Positions 1-9,675 of a stretch of 64,000 nt of DNA are shown here, in pieces. Position numbers and translations under genes: made by a program. Origin of the DNA: Euglena gracilis (Eukaryota > Euglenida > Euglenophyceae > Euglenales); contig CP154954.1 of NCBI GenBank assembly GCA_039621445.1, positions 48,959,847 through 49,023,846 on the forward strand. Reading direction: 5' to 3'. The stretch's first letter is position 1; each line of letters starts with the position of its first letter. Under the pieces are notes generated by a model. It worked only from the letters and a program-made list of their open reading frames with translations, was not told the DNA's origin and did not search any database.

Positions 1-3000
1 GCCACACCTCCATGCACCCCCCCCCCCGTCTGCGCTTTTCATTTGTGCCGAGCGTGGCCAGAGCCCACCGGGGTTCCCACAGCGGCGCATGGCAGACACC
101 CCAGTGCGACCGTCCCTCCGCCGCCGCTCTCGACACGGAATCCGTGGCCTTCCTGCGGTGGGCCTTCGGGGCTGACAGCCTCGCCGCCGCCCTCGAGGAC
201 GCAGGGCTCGCACCGCTGGCCACCGCGTCCCCCGCTGTGGTGGCGGCCAACGACCAGCCGACTCCCCTGCCCCGTCCGGTGGGGGGAGGCAGAGACCTGT
301 GCGAACCCATTCGGGGTCTGGCCCCCACCCCTTCAGGTGGGGGTGCTTTTCAGGAACTCCTGGGTTGGCCGGCCACAGGTGCCGCCGCTGTTCCGGCTGG
401 CAGTGTGGGTGACATCGCCGGGGCAGGGGTGTCCTTGCGGCATTGCTGGTGTTGAGTTGCACGCCTGCTCCGGGCAGTTCATTCAGGAAGCTTCTTTCAT
501 GCCCTAGTTTGCACAGCTGAGATTTTCGGTAAGGTGCGTGTGTACATGCACCCACGCATGCATTCATGCAGAAGAAAAAGAAAGAAGATATGCATTCCAT
601 ACGTGAGATACACAGCAGCCTTGTCCTTTTTTCTTTCATTGTCTCTTCCATCAACTATCTAACCCCCGGGGGGTTACATTTTTAACCACTCATAATTCCC
701 AATCCGGTTTGGTGGTTGGGGTTGCAAGCAGGATTGGGCTCTAAGTTGACGTTTGGTGTTTTCCTGGAAGGGGTTCACAAAAGTGCCTTTTTGTCCTAAA
801 AGGTATTTTGGGTCGGTATTTTTGTCATCACGTTATGGGTTGGCATGTGGTGCACACGTGTTGGCAGATTTTGTTTTTGAATCCTTGTTCCCTTTTTGGC
901 CTGAGGGGCTTGAGTGGGAGGGGGGTTAGAAGCCTGTGACACCAAAATCTGACACGTGCCTGAAGGTGGAACATCGTGCCCAATGAAATCCGCGTGCACA
1001 GCATAATTTGTCCTGCACGCCCAATTGCATTGTGAAATGCGCCTTTTGCATTATTCCCAACACTCCTCCGTCTCTGATTTCACCAACCGCATTGCCCCAG
1101 CTCCCTGCTGATCAACGGACGTGGTGCCCATCGTCGTCGGTGCCTGTGTCGGGGCCTTCTTCCTCCTCCTCATCCTGGTGGGGTGGTACGTGTGGAAGTC
1201 CTCGCGTGGCCAGGGCCCTGGGGTCATGCTACCTGAGGCTGGCACCCAAATGAGGCCGAAACGCTGAATTCGCCGCACATGGTTTTAGTCTTCCGATGCA
1301 AAATGGTGTGTCAGTATGGCTGCTCTTTTGCAGCGGCAACGCTCCCCTTCATTTTTGGCCCAAAGCGCGGAGTGTCAAGCCACTGCGTGATAAGGTGACC
1401 TCTTAAAATAAAAGACTAGTTTTTGTAGTTTTTTTTGTAGTTTGATATCAAGGGATGAATATAACCAAGGACATCGTACTCAGACACCCTCACACTCAGC
1501 AAAGAAGATAACACTGGAATTCTTTCATCTTCCTCGCCCCTTCACCACAGAGGGACTGTCCTCTGAATGCACTTGTTTTATGTGTGTGCACGTCCGTGTT
1601 TTCCGTGTTTTGTATACATGTTCTTGTGTTTTCCATGTATGTCGTGTATGTGTGTGTGTGTGTGTGTGTTTTCCATGTTTTCCGGCGGTTTCTGACCGCT
1701 GAGGCGGCCCTTCCCGGGGCTGTGCAGGCGACATGCGGGCCCTGCGCAAGCAGTTCTCCGACGTGAAGGTGGCAGAGGACTGCGCCGAGGCCATCGCCTG
1801 CTTCGACCTGGATGCGGTGTCCTGGCCAGGCGTCTCTTGATTGCATGGGGTGGGGGGGGGCAGCGTTGACAACGTTGCCACCCAAGGATTGAGCCTTCGG
1901 CAGTATCGTCTGGTGCTCGATGGCTGGGTTCGTCAAGGTTTTCCCCGTCGGCAGCCAACCCCGGATGGGACACACCCCGGAAGGGGCTGACAGAAGCCTG
2001 GGCCCGGCTGTCCAACCTGACCAAGCCCAGCAAGATCCAGCTGGCGTTCTTGCGGATCGTCAACCTGCTGGTGGAGGTCAGACGGGGGGCATGCCACCCC
2101 GCAACCACCGGGAGTGGCGGGGGGTGCCGCCCAGTTCCCCGGCTCCGGCTCCCAGGCTCTTGGTTTTGTTCGGGGTTGGGGTCAGGGTCAGGGCTACAGT
2201 CGGGGTTCGACCGCCAATCCCGGCCCGCGCTTCCAGCACCATCCAACCATTTGGGCCAGGCCTCATGGCAGTCCTCACGCCCCAGCCTGCCCCCCACGCC
2301 AGCCGTTCATCCCGGACCAGCTGCTGAGCCAGCTGCAGACCGCTAGGCACGGGGCAGAGCCAGCCCTGCCGCCGACGCCGAAGCGGCCGCGCGGCAGCCG
2401 CGACGACCAGACGCTGCCAAGCACCCACTCCCGGTCCACCATCAGCTCTGCCGCCAGTCGGCCCAGCTCCGGCTTTGCCCTGGACAGCCACGGCTCTGCC
2501 TTCCCACGGCATTCCCGTCACATGACACAATTCGGGTGGTTTCGGGCGGAGGCGCATGTTTTTGGCTGCAAAAGCCAAAATTTTCGAGGAAAGGATCGAA
2601 AAAGGCCAAAAATGGTGTTTTGAGGGCTTTGGGGGTTATCTTCACTTCAGACTGGAAATTTCCCATCCACCTGGATTTGGGGTTTTTGCCGTTTGTTTGT
2701 GCACCAGTCAGATCCAACCTGGCAACCGGCTGGACGCACCCTCCCTGACCCCCTCCCGGGGAGGGGGGGGACCAGCCAGCACCTTGGTTTAGCCGTCATC
2801 TCTTTTCAACCAGCCTTGGGCCTTTAGAAGTCCCCCAATGCAAGGCCAGCTCCGACGTTGGGTTCAAAACCAAATTTACCGTGGTCACTGGAAGGCTTCA
2901 ACCCGCAGCGCGCGGAGTGGGCCTTCGCGCGTACGTTAAGGTGTCCGACCCCCCCCCCCCGGGGGAGGGGTCGGCCAGAAATGGCTGACAGTGGCCACTC

Positions 3001-6000
3001 AGCACCAAAGGCGCCGGAAAATTTTTGGGGGCTTTTGGCCAAAATCCATTGATTTTGTGATCCATTTTTGGCTGAGTGTCCAAAGTGACCGACCCCCCCC
3101 CCCGTGGGGGGAGGAGGGGTAGGAAGTGGGTGACTGGTTTTTTGACTGGTTTGAAAGTGGAAAGTGACCCCCCCAATCCCCCCTTGGCTGCACTAAGGCT
3201 TCTTGTCTGTTTGTGGGCGGCGCCAATTTTGCTTCTGGCCCAGGTTGCTGTGTGGTGGGAGGCCAGGGACCCCTTCCACCCGTGCTCTTGTGTTGCTCCG
3301 CCTGGCCGGGCGAGCACCTCTGGTGTAACCCACCCCTTCCCCCCGGGGTCGGGGTTCGGTGAGCAATGGTGTGAGTGGCAGCCTCCGCCATGGGCAGAGC
3401 TGTGTGGCCGCCTCCAAGCGTCTGGACAGCAAGTCGCAGGCCCCCTCGGAGGACTCCTCCGGGGGCCGGCGCGCCGGCCGGGGGGTACGGGTCCACCCCT
3501 ACGGGCCGCCCGCCGGCGCCGGTGGCCCCGCCTCGGACCGCTGCCGCCGCACCTGCGTGGGCCGCCCCCTGCAGCCCCCCACCCCCCAACACGCCAGTCC
3601 ACTTGAAGTGGACCCGGCTCCTTCCAAGAAATGAAATGCCCCCCCCCCCCGCCTCCAGGCATTTCGCTCTCCACACCTCTTGGGGGTCTTGCCCGCTGAC
3701 CGTCATCAGGGGGGGGGGCAGGTTTTCTTAAGCCAGGGGGGTTCCAGCCAACCATCACCTTTCTTCCAGCCACCACCTCCCAGTGGGCTGCAGACCCCCC
3801 GGGGGATCCGCAGCTAAATAAATCAATAATTACTAAATAGTATTACTCATTGCATTTCTAATAGTATGGTAATAATACAGCTAAATAAAGGTTGGGCCAG
3901 CCGGGCAAAGCAGGGCTGGACCGAGGAAATTTTCAGCGTGGGAAATTTCGGGGGTCAGTGACCATCTTGGCAAAATCGTCGTCTTTCATCCAACAATGAA
4001 AGTCAAAAGGGCACCCTTGCCCCCCCCATTGTCTTTGGGTGTTGGCAGGCGCCGGAGAGGGCGGGGGAGGGCGGCCCGGCGCCGCACGTACATGTTCGTC
4101 CGCTTCGCGCTGGACGGGGGGCCGGAGGCGGACCCGCTGGGCCAGTGGGCGACGGCGGTGGCCGCCCACGTGGTGGTGGCGGCGAAGGCGCACGGGGCGA
4201 CCATCGACAAGGTGACGTACGACAGCGTGGCCCTGCACTGGAACGTCAACGCCCAGGCGGCGGGCAGGCCGCGGCCTCGGAGGGGGCCGGGGTTCCTGGG
4301 CGTGCATCGGTGGGGTCCGCTTTTGTTGAGACTGCAATTGTGGGCTATTTTTTAGTCGTCATTGGCTAACTTCATCGTTTTGAGCACTTTTTGGCCTTGT
4401 TTTTTTCGGACATTTCTGGCATTTACTTGGCCACCTTTTTGGCCATTCTGAAGGCCCTCTTCGCAGTTTTTAGCTTAGCTCAGAGGCAAGTTTTGACCAT
4501 TTGTCACAATCTTGCCCAGTGGCGCGGCTTTTGCGCCACGTTTTCTTCATCAGTTCTGGACTTCAGCATTTCCATCAGGTAGGGTCCTCCTCTTGTCCTG
4601 GCAAAAACCTGCACACCCCCCCCCCCCGCAGCCCCACCACACGAAACAAACCCCCCCTCAGCCCGTCACCGTCGTCAACCCGGCACCGGTCTGGCGGTGG
4701 GTGCACCGCTGCAAGCGACGGCCCTGGCGATGGAGCTGGCATGCGCTTCGCAGATCCTGCCGCGGGGATTGCAGGACGACCTGCGCCCAGGGCCCGGGAT
4801 CTTAACCGATGGGGCCCCAGCATGGTTGGCGTGGAGGGACCATGCGGGGAAGGTTGGCGGGGGCTCACGAGAGGGTTTCTTTTTGAATTAATTGGGTGCC
4901 CCCGGTATGTCCAGGATGTTTCCCACCCGGTTTGTCCCAGGACGCACTGTGTCCACCCCCATGTCAGCGATACATTTTGAGAATGCCTTTAGTTTTTCTC
5001 TTGGGAAAGGCTCTGCAAACGAACTGTATAATTTTTCAGGGCAGCAGAATCATTTGGCTCTGCTTATCCGGCTCAATGGCAATAAATGCTTTTTCTCTCG
5101 AATTCGATGGCGCGGCCCAATATTTGGTTAAAACAGCGCCAAAGTCACATAAAACATGCATTAATGGTATTCTTCCCATGCTAATGGCACATTCCCAGAG
5201 CACTGGCATGTATTGAACCTGGGGGAGCACATTATTGAAATTGAACTGGGGGGAAATTGCCCCGGTGTCCCTAGACTGCAAGGTTGGGTTGCCGCCTGCG
5301 CCCTAGCCAGCTATTGCTCAAGGGGGGGGGGGGGGGGCTGGACTGCAGCTAGTCCAAACTTGGCGAGTGGAAATCCTAGTGGACCCCTTGGGGGGTGCAC
5401 TAGCAGAGCATTTTCCCAGTAACCGACACGAAGCGCCGAGTTTCTTGACCCCCAAAACTCACCAAAAGCCCATTTTTGGCCATTTTTGGGGTTTTTTTAT
5501 ACCAAAATCAGCCCAGAAACCCATCAAAAATTTTATTTCCACCTCGGCACACCAGCGCCAGAGGAAGTTCGGGGACCCCCCCCTGGGGGGGGGTCTCACC
5601 AGTCATTTTTTTCCAGCATCTCGCAAAGTGGCCAGCCAGTGGACCCCCCCAGTCCTTACGCAGTAGGATGGCCCGGCCCTGCTCCTGGCTGCTTATCGGA
5701 GCGGGGCACGGGGTGTGCACCGTCGCCACGGTGAGCGCGGCGGGGCAGCGGTTCTTCGTGGTGGGCAGGCACCTATGCCGACCGCAGCCGACCGCAGCCG
5801 ACTGCAGCTGACCGCAGCCGACCGCAGCCGACTGCTGCTGACCGCAGCCGACCGCGGCCGACCGCGGGTTTCAGGACTGTCATAGGTGGGGTGTCGACCG
5901 CAGCCGACCGCAGCCGACCGCAGCCGACCGCGCAACTTTTTTTCTAATTGATGTCAATTTTTCAGTGAGAATGAGGAATTAGGCTCATTTTTATCCCAGA

Positions 6001-8637
6001 TGTGTTGATTTTTTTATGGCTCATCTGGCTCATGTTGTCACTTTTGGCCACTTTTGGCCATTTTTGGCGCGTTTGTCCACTTTTGGCCCATTTGTCACCA
6101 TAATTCACCCATTTGGACCTATTTGACATTTTTTGGCCACTTTTTGCCCACTTCTTGTAATTTTGGGCCATTTTGTCCTGCTCTTGGGCCATTTTGGGCC
6201 ATTTTGAGCCATTTTTGACCATTTAAAGCCATTTTCGGCCTTTTCTTTTGTTATTTTTGCCCATTTTTTTGGTTTCTTTTTGGTCCAATTTGACCATTTT
6301 GAGCATTTTGTGCCAGTTTGTTGCCAAAAGTGAACAAAAGCTGCTAAATGACCCAAATTGGCCAAAAGCAGGGTCATTTTGGGCCATTTTTGGCTTTTTT
6401 GGACCACTTTGGGCATTTTTTTTGTTATTTTTGCCTGCTTTTGGAACTTTGGGCCATTTTAACCATTTTTTGCCACTTTTAGGCCATTTTTAGGTCACGT
6501 TTGACTGCTCTTCATGTCAAAAGCAACAAAAAGACGTTTAAAGTGGCCTGAAAGTGGCCAGAAGTGGGTAAAAATGACCAACAGCAGAGAAAAGTGGTCA
6601 AAAGTGGGTTAAAGAGGCCAAAAGTGGTCAAAAGAGGTCAAAGCAAAGCAAAAGCTGGCCAAAAGCAGCCAAAGCCCAGCAAAAAGTGGGCAAAAGCAAC
6701 AAAAGTGACCAAAAGAAAGCAAAAGGCAGGAAATAATGGGCAAAGGCAGCAAAAATCAACCAAAAGCAACAGTGGCCAAAAAACAGTCCAAAAGCACCAA
6801 AAACTGGCCAAAAGCAGCGAAAAGTGGCCAAAAGTCGGCAACAGTGGATTGTGTGATTGTGGTATATGCTCATTTTTTGCCACACAAGGGATTTTGTTAT
6901 TTTGGGGCCCTTGGACAGCAACAAAAGCAGCAACAAAAGGGACTTGCCCGCCGCCAAAACATGTTGGCAACCATAATTGACATCTTTTTTTTTAAAAAAA
7001 ATAGCAAAGCAATGTGTGTTTTTTTTGAAAGAATGCCAAATATAAAACAAACAAAGGGAAAATTTCATTGAAAAATTTGTGATGAAACACCCAAACCACA
7101 CTTTGAAACCGTGTAAAGTTGCCGTCGCCGTGGCTTCACGCCCGAACCGGCGTCCAGAACGCCGGTTCGGGCGAGAAGCCGGCGTCTGGGGGACCCACAA
7201 CAAAAAGTGCCAAAAAAAAGTGTCCAAAAGGGTTTGTAGACATGTGGCAATCATATCCAAGCAGTTTTTGGGGGGTTTTGGCCAGAAATTGAGGTATTTT
7301 GTGCAACCATTTCCATTTGGCCAAATTTGGGGAATTTCTGAAATAGAGGCCTGCCCCCCCCACCTACAGCCAACTACTTTGCCGACCGCTGCTGACCGCA
7401 GCCGACCGCAGCCGACCGCGGCCGACCGCAGCCGACCGCGGGCTAAAATTTGGAATCTGTCATAGGTGCTTGGTGGTGGGGGGCCCAGAGGTGACCAACG
7501 CGGTGGAGGTGGTGGTGCGGGAGGTGGCTTTGCCGCTGGGCTGCACCATCCTCCTGTCCAGTGCGTTGCAGCAAGAGGTGTGGCGGCCACGTCCACCCCC
7601 TCATTTCAAACGACCCAACGCTCCCCCCCCCCAATTCCCCCGAGTAGCCTATCAGGAAATTTCCACCAAACTGAATGGCGCCATTCCACCAAATCCAAGT
7701 TCGGATAATGACCCTGCAGAAGAGTGTGTGTGTGTGTGTGTGTGTGTGTGCCCTAGCGATTCACACCTCAAACTCTCCTGGTTTTTTTTGCCTAGATTAG
7801 GAGGATTTTTGAGGTGTGTCACACTCATATTCTTCATTATGGGATCTTTCCACGGATCTGAATTAATGATCTTAATTGGAAGTGTCAGTCGAGGGAAAAA
7901 AAGCCAGAGGATGGGCTGGTGGGATGGTATCAGAGCCCCACCCCATATTTTGTTCGTGATATTTCCACAAAGAGGAAGTGTGAGAAGCTGTCCGGAACCA
8001 AAATGTGCTGGTATTGGGGTGCATGCCATCGCCCATCGGCCACCACCGATGGGCTGACCGCCACCACCTCACCCATCCCCCCCCCCCGACAGGTGAAGTA
8101 CGGCTTCCGGTGCTCCCCACGCCTGTGGTACCGCGACGTCCTTTTCTGGGAGCCGGTGGAGCAGCGCGGCGGGTGCAAGACCGACGACGAGTGGATGTAC
8201 CAGATCCGCCGCATGGACGAGGACGACACTGCCCAGGACGTGGGCCGCGCCCTCCAGGAGGTCTTCCTCCTCGCCCGTGCCGGGGCCCGGCCAGCAATGA
8301 ATGCCTGTGTGAGTTGCACTGTCGATGGTCACGCCGTGGTCACGCCGCTGTCGCACTGTGGCCACTCCGTGGTCACGCCGTGGTCACACCATGGTCACAC
8401 CACAGTCACGCCGTGGTCACACCGTGGTCGCCTGATTCAGAAAGAACCCGGGCGGGCAGCAGGGCCGGCAGCCCCCCGCGCTTTGAGGTCTCCCTTGCGG
8501 CCAGGCCCCAACGCAGCGGCCAGCCTGGCAGCGCCCTCCTAGCGGAGGTCCACCGCATCCAGCAGGCGTTCGCGGAGGCCCTCACTCCGCAGGACTTGGC
8601 CAGCCTCCGCTCCTTGCAGGGGCCAGGCGCTGGCTGA
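1..8637 (+). CDS. Receptor-type class III nucleotide cyclase, multi-exon gene, 5' partial
   Basis: Gene-level entry. At least twelve exons can be followed on the plus strand: a binding-protein-like segment (about 104-285), one transmembrane helix (about 1112-1215), a linker (1728-1816, 1990-2076, 2303-2516, 3398-3556), a class III cyclase homology domain (4049-4250, 4694-4800, 5664-5757, 7473-7577, 8093-8308) and a C-terminal tail ending in TGA (8441-8637). The protein would sit in the plasma membrane, bind a ligand outside and make (or once made) cAMP or cGMP inside. The order ectodomain, single helix, cyclase is that of euglenozoan receptor adenylate cyclases. Introns are mixed: several are GT..AG, others lack AG at the 3' end. 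The first metal-binding Asp motif of class III cyclases is not seen in usual form, so activity is uncertain. The family call rests on motifs read by eye; the N-terminus lies outside the window. Confidence 0.65.
104..285 (+). CDS. Exon: C-terminal part of periplasmic-binding-protein-like ectodomain
   Basis: The frame reads ALDTESVAFLRWAFGADSL, then a helix and GLAPL, followed by a polar helix. This resembles the last helices of phosphate-binding (PstS-like) proteins, where a 'FLRW' helix is followed by a G..PLP turn and a final helix. It would be the extracellular ligand-binding lobe, just before the membrane helix encoded near 1.12 kb. A donor (CCG|gtgggg) lies near 280. Both exon ends are approximate; the family assignment is inferred from a short pattern. 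Confidence 0.5.
286..1111 (+). other. Intron-like stretch between ectodomain and membrane exon
   Basis: No coding signal is seen here. The sequence is T-rich with short C/G blocks such as AACCCCCGGGGGGTT near 660-675. The 3' end has a pyrimidine stretch and an AG (1099-1100), but using that AG gives frames that do not encode the membrane helix. The helix frame carries a TGA at 1109-1111, so the exon must begin just after it. Confidence 0.5.
1112..1215 (+). CDS. Exon: transmembrane helix of receptor cyclase
   Basis: In the frame starting TCA ACG GAC (1112) the product is DVVP followed by about 22 hydrophobic residues (IVVGACVGAFFLLLILVGWY) and then VWKSSRGQ. This is a textbook single-pass helix with a positive cytoplasmic stop. 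The frame has a TGA directly upstream (1109-1111) and no AG between that stop and the helix, so the 3' splice site cannot be a standard AG. A boundary after CTG at 1110 would remove the stop. The downstream donor is not certain; the frame stays open to the TGA at 1265. Confidence 0.65.
1216..1727 (+). other. Intron-like stretch with TG microsatellite
   Basis: Non-coding, with a short (TG)n run at about 1648-1668 and a good pyrimidine-AG acceptor at its 3' end (GGGGCTGTGCAG at 1716-1727). Confidence 0.5.
1728..1816 (+). CDS. Exon: cytoplasmic linker of receptor cyclase
   Basis: Bounded by a canonical acceptor (CAG at 1725-1727) and donor (GCG|gtgtcc). It encodes DMRALRKQFSDVKVAEDCAE followed by AIACFDLDA, a helical segment of the juxtamembrane linker. 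It ends on a whole codon and joins in frame to the next exon only if that exon begins at 1990 after CTG. Confidence 0.6.
1990..2076 (+). CDS. Exon: cytoplasmic linker of receptor cyclase
   Basis: Encodes TEAWARLSNLTKPSKIQLAF and then LRIVNLLVE, ending at the donor GAG|gtcaga. The frame needed to continue from the previous exon starts at ACA (1990), directly after GGGGCTG. The nearby CAG (1991-1993) as acceptor gives the wrong frame. The intron in front begins GTGTCC, and a GGGACAC sits about 20 bases before its 3' end, so its ends could pair. Confidence 0.6.
2303..2516 (+). CDS. Exon: 'PFIPDQLL' linker and Ser/Pro-rich loop
   Basis: A canonical acceptor (GCCAG at 2298-2302) leads in phase 0 into PFIPDQLLSQLQTA, joining the preceding exon as ..NLLVE-PFIPDQLL. 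An F-x-P-x-x-L-L segment just before the catalytic domain is common in membrane cyclases of protists. The rest is a basic, Ser/Thr/Pro-rich, probably disordered loop with PKRPRGSRDD. The 3' end near CCC|gtcaca is approximate. Confidence 0.55.
2517..3397 (+). repeat. Intron packed with C/G-block repeats
   Basis: Contains several blocks of the form GACC-CCCCC-GGGGG-GGTCGGCCA (for example about 2945-2982 and 3087-3120) separated by A/T-rich filler with a GGCGCCGGAAAATTTTT motif near 3010. Positions 3191-3240 (AAGGCTTCTTGTCTGTTTGTG...) recur, diverged, at 45,194-45,243. No exon is seen. Confidence 0.6.
3398..3556 (+). CDS. Exon: Ser/Gly/Arg-rich linker
   Basis: The frame reads SCVAASKRLDSKSQAPSEDS and then SGGRRAGRGVRVHPYGPP with GC-rich third positions like the neighbouring exons. 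Acceptor GGGCAG and donor TGC|gtgggc are plausible. It is a low-complexity cytoplasmic loop with no recognisable domain. Confidence 0.45.
3557..4048 (+). other. Intron-like stretch
   Basis: C-runs, an AT-rich stretch with repeated CTAAATAA words (3814-3890), then a T-rich 3' end with the acceptor GTTGGCAG at 4041-4048. No exon is seen. Confidence 0.5.
4049..4250 (+). CDS. Exon: class III cyclase core, metal/base-binding segment
   Basis: Encodes an Arg-rich start, then YMFVRFALDGGPEADPLGQW and HVVVAAKAHGATIDKVTYDS followed by VALHWN. The G-x-I-D-K-x-x-x-D-S-x-x-x-x-W-N run matches the class III cyclase segment usually written G..DK.IGD.....FN; its Asp corresponds to the second metal-binding Asp. 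The first metal motif (F-x-D-I/M-x-G-F-T) is replaced by FALDGG, with the Asp one position later. The 3' boundary is near W-N (4244) or N-V-N (4250). Confidence 0.65.
4694..4800 (+). CDS. Exon: class III cyclase core, middle helix
   Basis: The frame reads AVGAPLQATALAMELACASQ, which fits the HA..A...AL.M helix after the W-N motif of class III cyclases. To join in frame to the previous exon ending at TGG AAC, the exon would begin after CTG at 4693. No AG gives the same join. The 3' end is uncertain; the frame is open to about 4855. Confidence 0.5.
4801..5663 (+). repeat. Intron with dispersed repeats and a G-run
   Basis: Holds a 17-base G-run at 5321-5337 and a C/G block near 5577-5592, with A/T-rich filler between. 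A pyrimidine-rich end and CAG at 5661-5663 precede the next exon. Confidence 0.5.
5664..5757 (+). CDS. Exon: class III cyclase core, I-G-x-G-x-G-x-V strand
   Basis: The frame reads CSWLLIGAGHGVCTVATVSA then AGQRFF. This corresponds to the class III segment IGI..G.V..G..G......F, a core strand and turn. The exon ends at RFF (5757) if the following inverted-repeat element together with one 8-bp duplication is removed exactly. Confidence 0.65.
5775..5932 (+). repeat. 10-bp minisatellite CCGACCGCAG
   Basis: Two runs (about 5775-5866 and 5896-5932) of a 10-bp unit CCGACCGCAG with single-base variants, separated by a segment containing CATAGGTG. A third run lies at about 7380-7440, near the other end of the same element. 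Confidence 0.85.
6020..6850. repeat. Degenerate TTTTGGCC array that flips strand
   Basis: From about 6020 to 6500 the plus strand is a run of words like CATTTTGGCCA. From about 6540 to 6850 it becomes TGGCCAAAAG words, the complement. The two halves could fold into one imperfect hairpin of several hundred bases inside the cyclase intron. Confidence 0.7.
7133..7179. repeat. Perfect hairpin, 21-bp arms
   Basis: GCTTCACGCCCGAACCGGCG(T) at 7133-7153 is matched by its near-exact complement at 7159-7179 across a 5-base loop CCAGA. It lies inside the family 1 element. Confidence 0.85.
7473..7577 (+). CDS. Exon: class III cyclase core, V-G-x-x-V-N helix and strand
   Basis: Reads VVGGPEVTNAVEVVVREVAL then PLGCTILLSSALQQE. 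This matches the class III segment V.GD.VN.A.RLE......G..I.IS...Y, in which an Asn and Arg usually contact substrate. Here GPEVTNAVE keeps the N but lacks the usual GD. It ends at donor GAG|gtgtgg. Confidence 0.65.
7578..8092 (+). other. Conventional intron
   Basis: GT..AG intron (donor gtgtgg at 7578, acceptor GACAG ending at 8092) with a (TG)n tract at 7723-7751 and a C-run before the acceptor. Confidence 0.6.
8093..8308 (+). CDS. Exon: end of cyclase domain and following acidic region
   Basis: Bounded by acceptor CCCGACAG and a strong donor TGT|gtgagt. Encodes VKYGFRCSPRLWYRDVLFWE then PVEQRGG, the final strand of class III domains (Y.FR.....V..WEP.E). After it come DDEWMYQIRRMDEDDTAQDV and GRALQEVFLLA, an amphipathic acidic helix. 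Confidence 0.65.
8319..8430 (+). repeat. Minisatellite GTGGTCACGCC
   Basis: About nine imperfect 11-12-bp copies of GTGGTCACGCC/GTGGTCACACC in the last intron of the cyclase gene. Confidence 0.8.
8441..8637 (+). CDS. Terminal exon of receptor cyclase
   Basis: The frame RTRAGSRAGSPPRFEVSLAA is followed by LLAEVHRIQQAFAEALTPQD and LASLRSLQGPGAG, then TGA at 8635-8637. It is a basic linker followed by a C-terminal amphipathic helix. The acceptor is either CAG at 8438-8440 or CTG at 8431-8433; some donor-acceptor pairs create a TAA at the junction, so the exact join needs RNA data. Confidence 0.55.
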
Positions 8638-9675
8638 GTAGCGGTGGTACTCCTTTCTCACGCCGTTCAACGCAGTCACCTTCCTCCCCTCCTTCACACA
8701 CGCCAGTCTTCACACCTCACCACCCCGTTTGTCACCCAATTCCCCACACCCAACACCGCACCTACAAAGACGCACCGTGGTCAAACCAACCTACCATGAC
8801 TCACTGGGTGAAGAAAGACCCAAAGCGTTGGGCCATGTCCCACCTTCGACCCCCGGCTCCCGCCTGCCCGCCTGCCCATCACCGTGTGAGATTCGGCAGC
8901 ATGCAGCCCCCCGCAATGGGAGAAATCCCCCGCACCCCCTCCCATGGCAGCCCTTGCGCGGGTCCCTCCCGCGGCGCGGCGTTCAGGCCCCTCGCGTCCC
9001 CAGCTGCTCCAGCAAGCTTGCGTGGCCCCGATCCCTGTTCCGTGAGCCATTCGGGAATTGGTCGCCCTCCGGCCATAAAATTTCCTCCAGGATGCTGTGA
9101 CTCAACACAGACACACACACAACTTCACACACAAATTCACACACCCAAGTTCACATATACGCACAAAGGACTTCACACACAAACACACACACAAAACATG
9201 CACAAATGTCCATGCGTGCACACCACCAGCTGCCAGCGGGGTGCCTCCTCAGGGGGTGAGCCGGTGCCTGGCAGATTTCGTGCCATCCACACTCCCACAA
9301 CTACACCGAATCCCTTGTAATTTCCAACGTGTGACCGATCGCGGCCACAAGCTTGTTGGTCACCTCATTTACGTGCATTCTTGTAGCACTACGACACACC
9401 CCATTCCCAGCAATGGGCTGCACAGGGTTTTTCCAGCCAGTCCCATCCATTTTCTTAAGAACTGTCCAAAGAAGAATCATGGTGAATGATTCAAAATTTT
9501 GCTCTTTTTTTTGTGGTAGTTTATTGTAGTAAAAATTCATCCAGGATTGACAAAAAATACAGTAGACAGAAATATGCACCAAAAATTTCCCATTGAGGTT
9601 AATGGTAAAGTTTTGGGAAGTTTAATTTTGGAAAAATTCAGAATTGAGCCGTTATTTTAGCATTTTTTTTGCCAT
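8638..9675. other. Intergenic or 3' flanking sequence
   Basis: No exon is supported. C-rich after the cyclase stop, then a CA-rich tract (9107-9200) of ACACACAAACTTCACAC-type words, then A/T-rich sequence. Confidence 0.5.

Larger units (their letters stand above)
5758..7472 (+). mobile_element. Introner-like inverted-repeat element forming an intron (family 1)
   Basis: The element at 5766-7472 starts CAGGCACCTATG and ends CATAGGTGCTTG, which are 12-bp inverted repeats with one mismatch. It is flanked by perfect 8-bp direct repeats GTGGTGGG at 5758-5765 and 7473-7480. Removing 5758-7472 joins codons exactly and turns RFF | VVGGPEVTNAVEV into one class III cyclase strand and helix (pattern F.V.GD.VN.A). 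The unit has GT at one end but TG, not AG, at the other. Inside are 10-bp CCGACCGCAG tandem repeats, a two-sided GGCCAAAA array, a perfect hairpin and A/T-rich filler. It carries no transposase and so would be non-autonomous. Confidence 0.8.

Noticed and set aside
2898-3776. 292-codon minus-strand frame
   Set aside because: Spans C/G blocks and two plus-strand cyclase regions; composition follows the repeats, not a protein.
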